Source of the DNA: Cliona cf. orientalis
Lineage: Eukaryota > Porifera > Demospongiae > Clionaida > Clionaidae
Assembly (NCBI GenBank): GCA_963930775.1
Contig: OZ005691.1
Span: 2,728,001 to 2,792,000 of the forward strand
Length of the DNA: 64,000 nt
Direction of reading: 5' to 3'
Within the stretch, counting starts at the first letter, position 1, and every line of letters starts with the position of its first letter. The notes under the pieces are model-generated. The model was given only the letters and a program-made list of their open reading frames with translations. It was not told where the DNA came from and did not search any database. The position numbers and the translations under genes are program-made. Shown in pieces: positions 20,203 through 32,503 of this stretch.

Positions 20203-20765
20203 GTTGGAAGTTACTAAGCAACCAAGTACATTAGAGTAGTGTTCAAGAGCTTTGTAAAACTGGTTGTTGAGAGCACATGTCATGCAGTCTACCCACTATC
20301 CAGTTAGGAGTGTAGGCATGCATAGACTTTGGGTTAACTTCCAACAAAATAGTTATCTGTCAGTGAGTGAGCAATATGAGCCCTTGCAGGGCTCATATTG
20401 CTCACTCACTGACAGATAACTATTATGTACATGTATGTATGTACTTATAATGTATTTGTATCTAGATATGTGTGTGTATGAGGAGATACACCGTTCATAT
20501 GTACAACACAAAATTATACATATAATAGTTATCTGTCAGTGAGTGAGCAATATGAGCCCTGCAAGGGCTCATATTGCTCACTCACTGACAGATAACTATT
20601 TTGTTGTATCAAGCACTGTTGGTAATGTAGGATTATGTAATCCTGCACACCTAATTGGATTGTGGCTAGAGTGTATGGCATGTATGACTGCTCAACAACC
20701 AGTTCTATAAAACTCTTGAAAGCTACTCTACTGTACTTGGTTGCTTAGTAACTTACAACAAATAC
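20203..20765. mobile_element. Foldback element with two internal perfect hairpins
   Basis: The outer ends are TTTGTTGGAAGTTACTAAGC and GCTTAGTAACTTACAACAAA. Two hairpins with arms of about 36 bp (AATAGTTATCTGTCAGTGAG) lie inside at 20348-20424 and 20524-20600. Gene C has a different hairpin with similar termini at 47756-47830. Confidence 0.7.
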
Positions 20766-21420
20766 ATATGCATGTACACACTGTACATACGTTTGTGTAC
20801 GTAATCATATGCATACATGCACATATATATCGAATACTGGTCAACGCTGATTGTGTGTACATGTATATACGTAGCTCTCCTAGCAATTGGGCTGTTGTGG
20901 AGTAGCTATACAAGCCAGGATATTTATCACTGAAGCTGACACTCGAGCAGCAATGTACAATAGAGAAGTAAAGAAATTTTACCGTAGTATGCAACAACTA
21001 CACAGGGTACATAGGGCCAAACACTACTCTACAAGACTGTATGCACGCTACTACGCTTGCACTATGTAAACTTTATTTGACTACTACTGTTAGAAAATGA
21101 ATTGCAGACAAAGGCAAGCCTAGGGAAACATCACAGTGCAGTGCCCAGTTTGTGAGTGGCTAGTTGTTTCGCTATGATACACAGAACAGCAGTAGTGATG
21201 GGTGTGAGTGTTGTGGTTTCCCACAAACAGCTGGTGGTTGAATGATGTCTACCCACAATGCTCTAGCAGTTGTACGTACACACACATAGTGAATCAAATT
21301 GTGCCCTTGACATCAATTTTAATTGGCACATTAAAATCAAATAGTAACAACATTAATTATTTTTATTTTAATCTGCTATATCTAATAAGGTGAACATGAC
21401 ATCAGTTATGCCATACTTAC
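20766..21420. other. Gene B intron block shared with A and C
   Basis: No exon was found. The sequence matches gene A 4560-5060 and gene C 47940-48480 (CTGTGGTGGAGTA region, TGCCCACAATGCTCTA). It marks the same intron position in each gene. Confidence 0.55.
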
Positions 21421-21522
21421 AGACAAGCATGATGCAGTGGAGTGTGTCCTAAAAAGTCAGTGCAGTTTGGACTACATTTCAGATCCTTAATGAGATACTT
21501 GGCAAGGGGTAGACATCCATTC
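21421..21522 (-). CDS. Gene B ankyrin exon 6
   Basis: 102 nt, phase 2 to phase 2, GTAAGT donor. One repeat: NGCLPLAKYLIKDLKCSP, then GHTPLHHAC. The last ankyrin exon before the ROC-COR exon. Confidence 0.8.
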
Positions 21523-21921
21523 CTAAATATTATTGAGGATGAAGTAGGGTAGAGTTTATTATTGTGATACATGTGTAATAGTTTGTATTCATGTACAAGT
21601 CTGTACCTGCCCACATGGTCCTCACCATCCACCCCTCCCCCCACCCTGTGCTGCGCTCGTATAGTGATCAAGTCCTAAGACTACAACTGTAAGAGCAACC
21701 ACAAGGAAAAACCACGGCCCTATGATATGGATAATACAAAGATACTACTGCCATGTTTAGTTCCATAATAATTATTACTCCTTCTAGGAGCAGTGCCACA
21801 ATCACACCACTTGCATAGTGAGATTCAGCTATTACTAATGCTATGGCCAAATTTAGTTCCCTCATAATTAGTGCTACAATCACACCACTTAGTGAGAGAG
21901 ACATGCATCCTCTTGGAATGG

Positions 21922-22122
21922 TACTGTTACAGTATAGCGGAAAACGTTCATGAATTTTATGGTTTGAGAGCCATCCGTGAAAGTCTTGTCCACAAAATTC
22001 AGGATTGTCCCACCCAACTATATGATTGATTTAGCGTTCCACAAAAGTTTTCTCTGTGAAATTTTCGCTTCTTCTGATCTGTGAAGGTTTTTCCCCCTCG
22101 AATGTTTCCCACTATACGTGTA
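21922..22122. mobile_element. 200-bp TIR element (TACTGT...AGTATAGCGG)
   Basis: The ends are GTACTGTTACAGTATAGCGG and CCCACTATACGTGTA, degenerate but inverted. Relatives with better ends are at 26455-26652 and 56895-57093, and a copy is at 50067-50256. Confidence 0.5.
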
Positions 22123-22499
22123 CTGTATGATGGGTAAATTTGTGAGGTGCTAATTTTTGTTAGTTTATATCATGAATAAATGAAATGTTTGGTGAGCTGA
22201 AACAAGCTCCACTCATATTCACTCACTCCTTTGATGAGAAGTGATACGTCGTTCACATTCTCATCATAAAATTACATGTTCATACATATTAAATTTTGTA
22301 CACAATGATGTCATCCTATCATAGAGTCGGTAGACTCTATAAGTAGGGATGGCCCGGATATGCCATATATGTAATACATTACAAATACCCAAATATCTCA
22401 AAATAGGTAATTTTGTGAAATTTCTAAGTGAGAAAATCAGAATCTCAAGCAAATTGTGCATCTAACAAGACCAAGATCATTCATCAAAACAATTGTACA

Positions 22500-23300
22500 C
22501 GTCAGAACCAGATGTTCAAAAAATAGGCCATTTGTCAATCTTTCTTCTTTCTTTCTTTTTCATTATCAGGGCTAACTCAAGACTGCCTCCACCGCTCATC
22601 TTACTTCGAGTATAAATCCACTCCATTTTGTAGCGCGCAGTGCAGTGGCACGCTAGTTTGGCGTTATCTCGAGTTACGTAATAGAGGGTGAATTTTCGAA
22701 TGGGTGTGTCTAATTCTAATACGCCATTTTGTGATATAATGCGCATGCTCGGGATATGTTGCCATGGTGAAGTCATGTGACAGCGCCTGGCCCTAGGCAA
22801 GCTAGCTAGCTATACGTACATCGCTAGCGCGTGCAACGGCACGCTGGACCGATCATGGATATAGAGATTCAAGGCTCGAGGAGCGGTAAGGCGCTAGGCA
22901 TAGGCGGGCTACTCGCTAGCGCTCAGTTGCAGGGCTAGTGCTACGCTGGATCGGTCATAGAGTGAGCATCATACGAAGGAACAAGGCTCGAGCAGCGTAT
23001 ACAGATCATATCAAGTCATAAATTTATGCCCGGGCCGGGTAGCTAGCTGCTGCCAACAGTAAAACATCGAACTTGGTTTTCTCCCTAAGCGGAAAAGTCT
23101 CATTACTACTTGGGCTGCCTAAAGCAGCCTTCTTTGTCATCCTGTTCGTCGTCATAAAAATTAATGATAATCATAGTAATTATTATTATGAACGCAAGTT
23201 TAATGAGGGCGTGGCAAAGAATTTTGCGCACCTCCCATCTTCCACTTAATCAGAAGTTGTGAGCATACCATGTAAGATGGCATTGATAAATTACACTAAG
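22500..23300. other. Gene B intron segment unique to this copy
   Basis: No exon was recognised. Unlike the surrounding intron it has no obvious partner in the A or C introns. It is richer in GC around 22780-22990 (GGCTCGAG, CTAGCGC repeats). It looks like an old insertion of unknown type. Confidence 0.35.
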
Positions 23301-23319
23301 TGCAATAAAAAAGAACAGA

Positions 23320-23654
23320 AACAAGTATAAAAACAATTGAATAAAATTGAAGAATGAAGTAGGGATGGCAGGATCAAAAAGTACACAAACAAGAGATAAT
23401 TGCATCTACTATACATCCCTACGCTTGCTTTATGAGGGGTGTAAAAATAACCAGCAATAATGCAATGGAATCAAACTGATAAACCCGAACCATCGTGACA
23501 ACCAGCATACCGCGCTCAACAAACACGTCAACTAGGTGCACAATAGCAAGCGTAGGGATGTATAGTAGATGCAATTATCTCTTGTTTGTGTACTTTTTGA
23601 TCCTGCCATCCCTACTTCATTCTTCAATTTTATTCAATTGTTTTTATACTTGTT
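23320..23654. mobile_element. Foldback element with 110-bp arms
   Basis: Arms 23320-23429 and 23545-23654 are near-perfect inverse copies (AACAAGTATAAAAACAATTG ... complement). They enclose a 115-bp loop. A single degraded arm occurs at 27950-28080. Confidence 0.85.
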
Positions 23655-23978
23655 GTTATAGTGATGACTGTAACCTAAACACTGCTATATATAGCCACAG
23701 TCAGTCAGCTACCCACCTACTAAGGGTTAAATTTTTGAAGACAATTAGGTTTGGTGTGACTATATACCTGGTCTCTAGTGCCTTAGTACTGCACTTACTT
23801 GTCCAATGCACATTTCAAAGGCTAAATTGCACAATCATGTGTGGGTCACTACATAGTGAATAATTGTGGCCTTGACATCAATTTTTGTTGGCATATTTAA
23901 AATCAATTACTAATTTTATTTTGCTATCTACACGTTACATCTAATGAGAATAGGGTATCAGTTGTACCATCAACTTAC

Positions 23979-24080
23979 CAACAAGCATAATGCAGTGGAG
24001 TCCATCCATCAGTGCTAGTGCAGGTTGGACTACATTTCAGATCCTCTATGAGATACTTGGCAAGGGGTAGATGTCCATAA
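23979..24080 (-). CDS. Gene B ankyrin exon 5
   Basis: 102 nt, phase 2 to phase 2. One repeat: YGHLPLAKYLIEDLKCSP and GWTPLHYAC. GTAAGT donor and ATTTTAG acceptor. The first full residue is Tyr instead of the usual Asn. Confidence 0.8.
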
Positions 24081-24250
24081 CTAAAATCGAGGAAAAAGTA
24101 ATAAATCTCATCACAGTACATGTAATTAATTTTTATAAATCTCATCACAGTACAACCAATGATGATGAAGCACTATAGTGCAAAACCCTTGGCGCATGAG
24201 CTATAGCTAGTCTGCATGTTGCAAATTTGTAAAGCCAAGCAGCACTACAG

Positions 24251-24354
24251 TTTGTTGGTAGTTGCCTAGCAACCAAAGTTTTTATAGGCAATTTTCTGGC
24301 TATGGGAAGGGGGTGGGTTATCATAATGATGAACAGAGATCAACTACCAACAAA
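24251..24354. mobile_element. About 105-bp MITE (TTTGTTGGTAGTTG ends)
   Basis: The inverted ends are TTTGTTGGTAGTTGCC and ATCAACTACCAACAAA. The same element sits at 25657-25770, 29114-29222, 56104-56213 and 47829-47944, always in an equivalent intron position. Confidence 0.7.
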
Positions 24355-25407
24355 ATAGTTACAGTCAAGTTCTAAGAACTATCGCTAGAGCTACACACTA
24401 CTAATCTTGAAATGAAGCTATTGCTGTCTTTTATCAATCAACAGCTCATCAAGAAGCAAAGAAGGCCATGTTGGGTAAATTTCATGCATGGGGTGCTAAT
24501 TTTCATTAATTAGTATAATGGTGAGCTGAAGTCATATTCACTCTTGCTCACCCCTTTGAGAAAGCTGCATATGTATTCATGTATGAAGTGATATGTCGTT
24601 CACGTTCTCATCATAAAATTATTCAAGTTTATACGCACGTACACACTTACATGATATTGGATATCAAATACTGGTCAATGTTGATCGTGTGTAAACTCTA
24701 AATGTAGCTCTCCTTACAAAAGCTGTGGTGGAGTAGCCACACAAGCCAGGGTTAGTTATCACTGAAGCTGACACTCAAGCAGCAATGTAGGTAGACTTAG
24801 AAAATGTACTACAAGCCCAGGGAAACCCCACAATGCAGTGCCCTGTTTGAGACTGGTTACATAGTTGTTCTGCATTAGCAGTCAAAAATTTAATACTGAC
24901 TGTCACTGATGGTGGTGTTTGCATATACACAGAACAGCAGTAGTGATGCTAAAAATTTGTATCTGAATATTTTTCTGTGGAGTGTGGGGATCATCTATTG
25001 TCTACATGTACAGGATTGTGGCAAGACATTATCCGTGAGCATTTTGCTCACCCCCTCAATGATGTCATCCTATTGTTATAGTGATGACTGTTACCTAAAC
25101 ACTGCTATAGCCACAGTCAGTCAGCTACCCACCTACTAAGGGTTAAAGTTTTGAAGACAATTAGGCTTGGTGTGACTATATACCTGGTCTCTAGTGCCTT
25201 AGTACTGCACTTACTTGTCCAATGCACATTTCAAAGGCTAAATTGCACAATCATGTGTGGGTCACTACATAGTGAATTCATGAATTGAATTGTGCCCTTG
25301 ACATCAATTTTTGTTGGCATATTTAAAATCAATTACTAATTTTATTTTGCTATCTACACGTTATATCTAAGGTGAATAGGGGATCATCAGTTGTACCATC
25401 AACTTAC

Positions 25408-25509
25408 CGACAAGCAAAATGCAGTGGAGTCCATCCGTAAGTGTCAGTGCAGGTTGGACTACATTTCAGATCCTCTATGAGATACTTTGCAAGGGGTAGA
25501 TGTCCATTC
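25408..25509 (-). CDS. Gene B ankyrin exon 4
   Basis: 102 nt, phase 2 to phase 2, one repeat ending GWTPLHFAC. The intron-exon block around it (24600-26600) is a close copy of the blocks around exons 3 and 5, showing unit duplication. Confidence 0.8.
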
Positions 25510-25585
25510 CTAAAATCGAGGAAAAAGTAATTAATATTTATAAATCTCATCACAGTACAACCAATGATGAAGCACTATAGTGCAA

Positions 25586-26082
25586 AACCCTTGGCGCATG
25601 AGCTATAGCTAGTCTGCATGTTGCATGCAAATTTGTAAAGCCAAGCAGCACTACAGTTTGTTGGTAGTTGCCTAGCAACCAAAGTTTTTATAGGCAATTT
25701 GCTGGCTATGGGAAGGGGGTGGGTTATCATATAGTAGGCCAATGATGAATAGAGATCAACTACCAACAAAATAGTTACAGTCAAGTTCTAAGAACTATCG
25801 CTAGAGCTACACACTACTAATCTTGAAATGAAGCCATCGCTATCTTTTATCAATCAACAGCTCATCAAGAAGCAAAGAAGGCCATGGTACGTGATCAGTA
25901 AATGTCGCCAGAACTTTTGAACGAAGTATTTTCAATCAAATTCACACATTAATACTTTAAAAAATGCCGTAAAAAGCCTAATGGCACCTTATTTGCATCG
26001 TATAAACGAGGTATGTAGCTGCTGGCGTGATAATAGACATACACACACAGAACGACTATATAACTGCATGCGCTGAGGGTTA
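25586..26082. mobile_element. Composite repeat with GCGCATG ends
   Basis: It runs from AAACCCTTGGCGCATGAG to TGCATGCGCTGAGGGTTA, holding the 105-bp MITE at 25657-25770 and a conserved internal stretch near 25830-26010 (CATCAAGAAGCAAAGAAGG). Equivalent copies are at 29047-29526 and 56036-56519. Confidence 0.55.
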
Positions 26083-26454
26083 ATAATGCTTATTATTGTG
26101 ATGATAGTGACAACAAACTTGTGTTTATGTACAGGTCTGTACCTGCCCACATGGTCCTCACCATCCACCCCTCCCCCCACCCTGTGCTGTGCTCGTATAG
26201 TAATCAAATCCTAAGACTACAATTGTAAGCTAGAGTAACCACAAGGAAAAATCACGACCCAACTACGGTCCAGTGGATAATACAAAGATGCTACTGCCAT
26301 GTTTAGGAATTATTACTCCTTCTAGGAGCAGTGCCACAATCACACCACTTGCATAGTGAGATTCAGCTATTACTAATGCTATGGCCAAATTTAGTTCCAA
26401 ATAACTAATGCTACAATCACACTACTTAGTGAGACACACATCCTTTTGGAATGG

Positions 26455-26652
26455 TACTGTATAGCGGGAAACTTTTGAGGGAGAAAATGTTGTGGTTTGA
26501 GAGGCATCCGTGAAAATGTATCCATGAAATTCAGGTTTGTCCCACCCACCTATAGCATTCCATGAAACTTTTCTCAGCGAAATTCCCTTTTTCTTCTTTT
26601 CTTCTGATCTGTGAAAGTTTTCTCCCTCGAATGTTTTCCGCTATACATGGTA
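26455..26652. mobile_element. 198-bp TIR element (TACTGTATAGCGGGAAAC)
   Basis: The ends TACTGTATAGCGGGAAAC and GTTTTCCGCTATACATGGTA are inverted. It is flanked immediately by a second TACTGTATGGCGGGTAAA end. No coding capacity. Confidence 0.65.
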
Positions 26653-27583
26653 CTGTATGGCGGGTAAATTTCATGGGGTGCTAATTTTCATTAATTAGTA
26701 TATTGGTGAGCTGAAGTCATAATTACTCTAGACTTGCTCACCCCTTTGAAAAAGCTGCATATGTATTCATGTATGAAGCGATATGTCGTTCACATTCTCA
26801 TCATAAAATTATATGTTCACTCAAGTTTATACGCACGTACACACTTACATGACATTGGATATCAAATACTGATCAATGTTGATCGTGTGTAAACTCTAAA
26901 TGTAGCTCTCCTTACAAAAGCTGTGGTGGAGTAGCCACACAAGCCAGGGTTAGTTATCACTGAAGCTGACACTCAAGCAGCAATGTAGGTAGACTTAGAA
27001 AATGTACTACAAGCCCAGGGAAACCCCACAATGCAGTGCCCTGCTTGAGACTGGTTATATAGTTGTTCTGCATTAGCAATCAAAAATTTAATACTGACTG
27101 TCACCGATGGTGGTGTTTGCATACACAGAACAGCAGTAGTGATGGAGTATAAAGCTAAAAATTTATATATCTGAATGTTTTTCTGTGGAGTGTGGGGATC
27201 ATCTATTGTCTACATGTACAGGATTGTGGCAAGACATTATCCGTGAGCATTTTGCTCACCCCCTCGATGATGTCATCCTATTGTTATAGTGATGACTGTT
27301 ACTTAAACACTGCTATAGCCACAGTCAGTCAGCTACCCACCTACTAAGGGTTAAATTTTTGAAGACAATTAGGCTTGGTGTGACTATATACCTGGTCTCT
27401 AGTGCCTTAGTACTGCACTTACTTGTCCAATGCACATTTCAAAGGCTAAATTGTACAATCATGTGTGGGTCACTACATAGTGAATAATTGTGGCCTTGAT
27501 ATCAATTTTTATTAGCATATTAAAATTAATTAGTAACTTTGCTATCTAAGGTGAACAGGGCATCAGTTGTACCATCAACTTAC

Positions 27584-27685
27584 AAACAAGCTTCATACAG
27601 TGGAGTCCGTCCACTAGTGTCAGTGCAGGTTGGACTACATTTCAGATCCTCAATGAGATACTTGGCAAGGGGTAGATGTCCATTC
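27584..27685 (-). CDS. Gene B ankyrin exon 3
   Basis: 102 nt, phase 2 to phase 2. Repeat NGHLPLAKYLIEDLKCSP with the variant GRTPLYEAC: Tyr replaces the usual His of the TPLH motif. Confidence 0.8.
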
Positions 27686-28489
27686 CTAAAATCGAGGATA
27701 AAAGTAAAGTAGAGTTTTATAAATCACATCATATATAGTACACCCCATAATTGTGATGATTGTGACAGCAAATTTGTGTTCATGTACAAGTCTGTACCTG
27801 CCCACATGGTCCTCCCCATCCCCCCTCCCACAATGCATGGACAATCAACACTGGCTACCCTTGGATTTCTCCCACATGCATAGAATCAAGATCAAAGTAT
27901 AGCGACACTTACATACTGAATCAGAAGTGCATGATTATATCGAGAAAAGCAAGCATAGGGATGTATAGCGGATATGATAAGTTATCTTGGCTACACTGTA
28001 ATCTTGTTTGCGTACTTTTTGACCCTGCCATCCTTACTTCATCCTTCAATTTTATTCAATTGTTTTCTATACTTGTGTATGAAGCGATACATTATCCACG
28101 TTCTCTCATCATATTAATGCAAAATGATGTCATCCTATCGTTATAGTGACGACTGTCACCTAAATACTGCTATAGCCACAGTCAGTCAGCTGCCCACCCA
28201 CTAAGTGTTAATTTTTGAAGACAACTAGGCTTGATGTGACTACATATAATATAATTATATAATACTATATATATGTAATTTCCTGGTCTCTAGTGCCTTA
28301 GTACTGCACTTCTTTGTCCAATGCACATTTCAAAGGCTAAATTGCACAATCATGTGTGGGTCACTACATAGTGAATTAAATTGTGCCCTTGATATCAATT
28401 TTTGTTGGCATATTTAAAATCAATTATTAGTTTGCTTTCTACACGTTACATCTAAGGTGAATAGGGTATCGGTTGTGCCATCAACTTAC

Positions 28490-28591
28490 TGACAAGCATA
28501 ATGCAGTGGAGTCCATCCATCAGTGCTAGTGCAGGTTGGACTACATTTCAGATCCTCTATGAGATACTTGGCAAGGGGTAGATGTCCATTC
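28490..28591 (-). CDS. Gene B ankyrin exon 2
   Basis: 102 nt, phase 2 to phase 2, one repeat with GWTPLHYAC. Only about 0.8 kb separates it from exon 3, the shortest spacing in the array. Confidence 0.8.
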
Positions 28592-28654
28592 CTAAAATCG
28601 AGGACAAAGTAATTAATTTTTATAAATCTCATCACAGTAAAAGTATGTTTAATG

Positions 28655-29020
28655 TCACAATCATGGGATAATGTGGCTAGCATGCATGATCATCTATTAG
28701 CAGTACATGCTCACAAAACATAGAGACATAGTTCATGCAGGCTCAGTGGCTAGCGCCAGCGCCTGCATAGCAAGCCTTTCAAAACGCGCGGCGCTTTCGC
28801 ACCGATCGTTCGACAATGCGTCCCTAGCTGTAGCTATGGTCCGAGGCATTAAGGCCACTCTTCTTTGTGCACACGGCCCAACAGTTCTGACCAATCATGA
28901 GGCTTGTAGTGCGGCTCGTTCATAGCGGTGCATCCAAGACGTGTATCCATGCCCTCATATAATGACACGGACTATAATATAAGAAAAATGACCGTCTGAA
29001 AAATATTTTTCGTTGTATAT
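28655..29020. mobile_element. Short relative of the 4-kb composite insertion
   Basis: It begins TCACAATCATGGGATAATGTG and ends CTGAAAAATATTTTTCGTTG plus TATAT, the same two ends as 50329-54383, with a GC-richer core (GCGCGGCGCTTTCGCACCG). It interrupts a stretch that is continuous near 24110 and 25550. Confidence 0.6.
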
Positions 29021-29046
29021 AGTATAACAACCAATGCTGAAGCACT

Positions 29047-29526
29047 AACCCTTGGCACATGAGCTATAGCTAGTCTGCATGTTGCAAATTTGTAAAGCCA
29101 AGCAGCACTACAGTTTGTTGGTAGTTGCCTAGCAACCAAATTTTTTATAGGCAATTTGCAGGCTATGGGAAGGGGGTAGGTTATCATTATACCAATGATG
29201 AACAGAGATCAACTACCAACAACTGAGTTACAATCAAGTTCTAAGAACTATCGCTAGAGCTACACACTACTAATCTTGAAATGAAGCCATCGCTGTCTTT
29301 TATCAATCAACACAGCGGCTCATCAAGAAGCAAAGAAGGCCATGGTGGTCAGTAATGTCGCCAGAACTTTTGAACGAAGCATTTTCAATGAAATTCACAC
29401 AATTCATACTTTAAAAATGCCGTAAAAAACCTAATGGAACCTTGTTTGCATCGTATAAATCAGGTATGTAGCAGCTGGCGTGATAATAGACACAAGAACG
29501 ACTATAACTGCATGCACTGAGTGTTA
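29047..29526. mobile_element. Composite repeat with GCGCATG-type ends
   Basis: A copy of the element at 25586-26082, with the 105-bp MITE inside at 29114-29222. Confidence 0.5.
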
Positions 29527-30846
29527 ATAATGTTTATTATTGTGATGATAGTGATAACAAACTTGTGTTTATGTACAAGTCTGTACCTGCCCACATGGTC
29601 CTCACCATCCACCCCTCCCCCCACCCTGTGCTGTGCTCGTATAGTAATCAAATCCTAAGACTACAATTGTAAGCTAGAGTAACCACAAGGAAAAATCACG
29701 ACCCAACTACGGTCCAGTGGATAATACAAAGATGCTACTGCCATGTTTAGGAATTATTACTCCTTCTAGGAGCAGTGCCACAATCACACCACTTGCATAG
29801 TGAGATTCAGCTATTACTAATGCTATGGCCAAATTTAGTTCCAACTAACTAGTGCTACAATCGCACTACTTAGTGAGATACACATCCTTTTGGAAAGCTG
29901 CATGTATGAACCGATATGTCGTTCACGTTCTCATCATAAAATTATATGTTTACTCAAGGTTATACGTACGTACATACTTACATGACATTGGATATCAAAT
30001 ACTGATCAATATTGATCGTGTGTAAACTCTAAAATTAATGTAGCTCTCCTTACAAAAGCTGTGGTGGAGTAGCCACACAAGCCAGGATTAGTTATCACTG
30101 AAGCTGACACTCAAGCAGCAATGTAGGTAGACTTAGAAAATGTACTACGAGCCCAGGGAAACCCCACAATGCAGTGCCCTGTTTGAGACTGGTTATATAG
30201 TTGTTCTGCATTAGCAGTCAAAAATTTAATACTGACTGTCACCGATGGTGGTGTTTGCATATACACAGAACAGCAGTGGTGATGGAGTATAAAGCTAAAA
30301 ATTAATATCTGAATGTTTTTCTGTGGAGTGTGGGGATCATCTATTGTCTACATGTACAGGATTGTGGCAAGATATTATCCGTGAGCATTTTGCTCACCCC
30401 CTCAATGATGTCATCCTATTGTTATAGTGATGACTGTTACCTAAAAACTGCTATAGTCACAGTCAGTCAGCTACCCACCCACTAAGTACATACACATGTA
30501 GACATCAATTTTTGCTCACCCCTTCGATGATGTCATCCTATTGTTATAGTGACCACTGCTACCTGCTATAGCCACAGTCAGTCAGCTGTCCACCCACTGA
30601 GTGTTACTTTTTTTAAGACAGGTGTGACTACATAGTACTACATGTAATTTCCTGGTCTCTAGTGCCTTAGTTACTGCACTTCTTTGTCCAATGCACATTT
30701 CAAAGGCTAAATTGCACAATCATGTGTGGGTCACTACATAGTGAATTGAATTGTGCCCTTGATATCAATGTTTGTTGGAATATTAAAATTAATTAGTAAC
30801 TTTGCTATCTAAGGTGAACAGGGCATCAGTTGTGCCATCAACTTAC

Positions 30847-30948
30847 CTACAAGCATAATGCAGTGGAGTCCGTCCAAAACTGTCAGTGCAGGTTGGACTA
30901 CATTTTAGATCCACAATGAGATACTTGGCAAGGGGTAGATGTCCATTC
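30847..30948 (-). CDS. Gene B ankyrin exon 1
   Basis: 102 nt, phase 2 to phase 2. Repeat NGHLPLAKYLIVDLKCSP, then GRTPLHYAC. The first repeat exon after the N-cap exon. GTAAGT donor. Confidence 0.8.
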
Positions 30949-31154
30949 CTAAAATCGAGGATAAAAGTATAGTAGAGTTTTATAAATCACATCATAGTAC
31001 ACCCTATTGTGATGATAATGATAACAAATTTGTGTTTACATGTACATGTACGTACAAGTCTGTACCTGCCCACATGGTCCTCACCATCCACCCCTCCCCC
31101 CACCCTGTGCTGTGCTCACATAGTAATCAAATCGTAAGACTGTAACTGATAAGA

Positions 31155-31492
31155 AACTAGAGCTCTATAGAGCACATACCCCTGAGCTGCATCTGCATCC
31201 TGCACAGAGATGAGAGGTGCAGTAGCACACGTGAACCTGTTGACGACCTTTACCTCTTCAATACTCTGTATGTGAGCAGAATGCATATGGCCTAGTAGGC
31301 GTGGCTACAGTGGCCAACAAAAAGGTACTATTGTGACGCTCGTGGACCGTATCCATTGATTCGAAACATACTGGAGCCAGTTTTTTGCCAAGCTCAGTTG
31401 ATTCGTTGTGCTTATGAGTCGCTCAGATGCCAGATAGGGCAATTTTTGTACGATAGATGACAGACTCAACCAATTACTTTATGCGGGGTAAA
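31155..31492 (+). mobile_element. HINE-like dispersed repeat
   Basis: AACTAGAGCTCTATAGAG start and a shortened 3' hairpin. Orthologous to 6886-7238 and 59741-60056. Confidence 0.55.
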
Positions 31493-32348
31493 TGTCATGT
31501 CCTTATGGATGATACAAAATGCTATGGCAATAATAATATTTGTTTCAAAAAATAATATATTACTGGTACTTCTTCTAGGAGCAGTGCCACAATCACACCA
31601 CTTACTAGCTAATAGTGAGATGTAGTATTATGCTCTTGGAGTGGTACATACTCATTTAATTTTTAAGTGAACTAGAGCACAACTGGCTGCCTGTATTCTT
31701 GTTACTGGTGTTTTAGAGATATATAAGTGTCTGTTTATACATGTAAGTGATTTCTTGACAGTTCGATTTACTGAATAGGAAAATATTTCACTAGAAAAAC
31801 ATTTCGCTAAGGGCAAAAATCAAATTTCGTCAACAATCCGTGTTATTAAATATGCACATAATATTTACTTGTGCAGTAGTTGATCCAGGGGGTACATGGA
31901 TAGGGTAGCTAGCTACCCCCCTCACTAGTTCTTGATGCAAAGTAGTATGGGAGTAAGTTCGAATATGGCGGCCGCTTGGACAAAGCCTGAAGACTAACCC
32001 TGCTAACCATCATACCTGAAACCCAGCCCCTGATCGCTCTCATAAATGGCCTTGTTCATTCTTCATATGCTCTAAGATCTCTAGTGTGTAATTTCCAATT
32101 GATTGTGCACTAGCTAGGGTAGAGCAGGAGCGATGACGCTCTGGGTATATTAAGTAACTCGTCTGACCAGACCCATTTGTAGATAATTTAAATGGGGCTC
32201 TATAGTCACAAGACAAGGAAATTATGACATAATTTGTGTGATATGAATTTAATACATGACATTCACTGTATAGAAGTTCTGGGATTATGAAGTATTACAA
32301 GAAGGATAATGTCATACAGTACCGTAAATAAGGGGGCTATAGTCTCAC
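31493..32348. other. Gene B first intron, conserved with gene C
   Basis: No exon was found. It runs parallel to 60057-61284 in gene C except that C carries an extra 351-bp element. The unoccupied target TATAGTCAC is at 32201-32209. Confidence 0.6.
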
Positions 32349-32494
32349 CTGCAAGCATAGTGAAGCGGTGTTGCATTCCTGGGCCAACTGTTCTTATCGA
32401 CCACCTTCCTCACGTCAACTCCATCAGCAACAGCCTGACGAACTCTGGCGATGTCTCCTCTCTCACAAGCATCGAACAAAACCCTTGTAGACAT
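32349..32494 (-). CDS. Gene B first coding exon (ankyrin N-cap)
   Basis: ATG is at 32492-32494 and the GTGAGA donor follows 32349. It encodes MSTRVLFDACERGDIARVRQ through ATPLHYAC. The phase-2 end fits the next ankyrin exon. Confidence 0.85.
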
Positions 32495-32503
32495 TTTGGT
32501 GCA

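Larger units (their letters stand above)
16968..32494 (-). pseudogene. Gene B: ankyrin-ROC-COR-Death gene with one premature stop
   Basis: Exons are 32494-32349, six ankyrin exons (30948-30847, 28591-28490, 27685-27584, 25509-25408, 24080-23979, 21522-21421), 20073-17867, 17708-17601, 17482-17417 and 17278-16968. They sum to 3450 nt, a multiple of three, so no frameshift has accumulated. The only lesion is TGA at 18477-18479 in the COR region, where A and C have CGA. If translated to that stop the product would be 784 residues: ankyrins, ROC and most of COR, without the Death domain. ROC motifs (GNSGAGKST, DFAGH, GSHAD) are intact. The stop could be a CpG-decay mutation, a segregating allele or an assembly error, so I call it a possible rather than certain pseudogene. 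Confidence 0.7.

Noticed and set aside
20348..20600. Two near-identical palindromes as a CRISPR-like array
   Set aside because: Only two units, no regular spacers, and the setting is an animal intron. They are foldback elements.
20728..20997. Recurrent CTGTGGTGGAGTA intron block as a hidden exon
   Set aside because: It is repeated in every intron unit but its frames differ and contain stops, and no consistent splice borders flank it.
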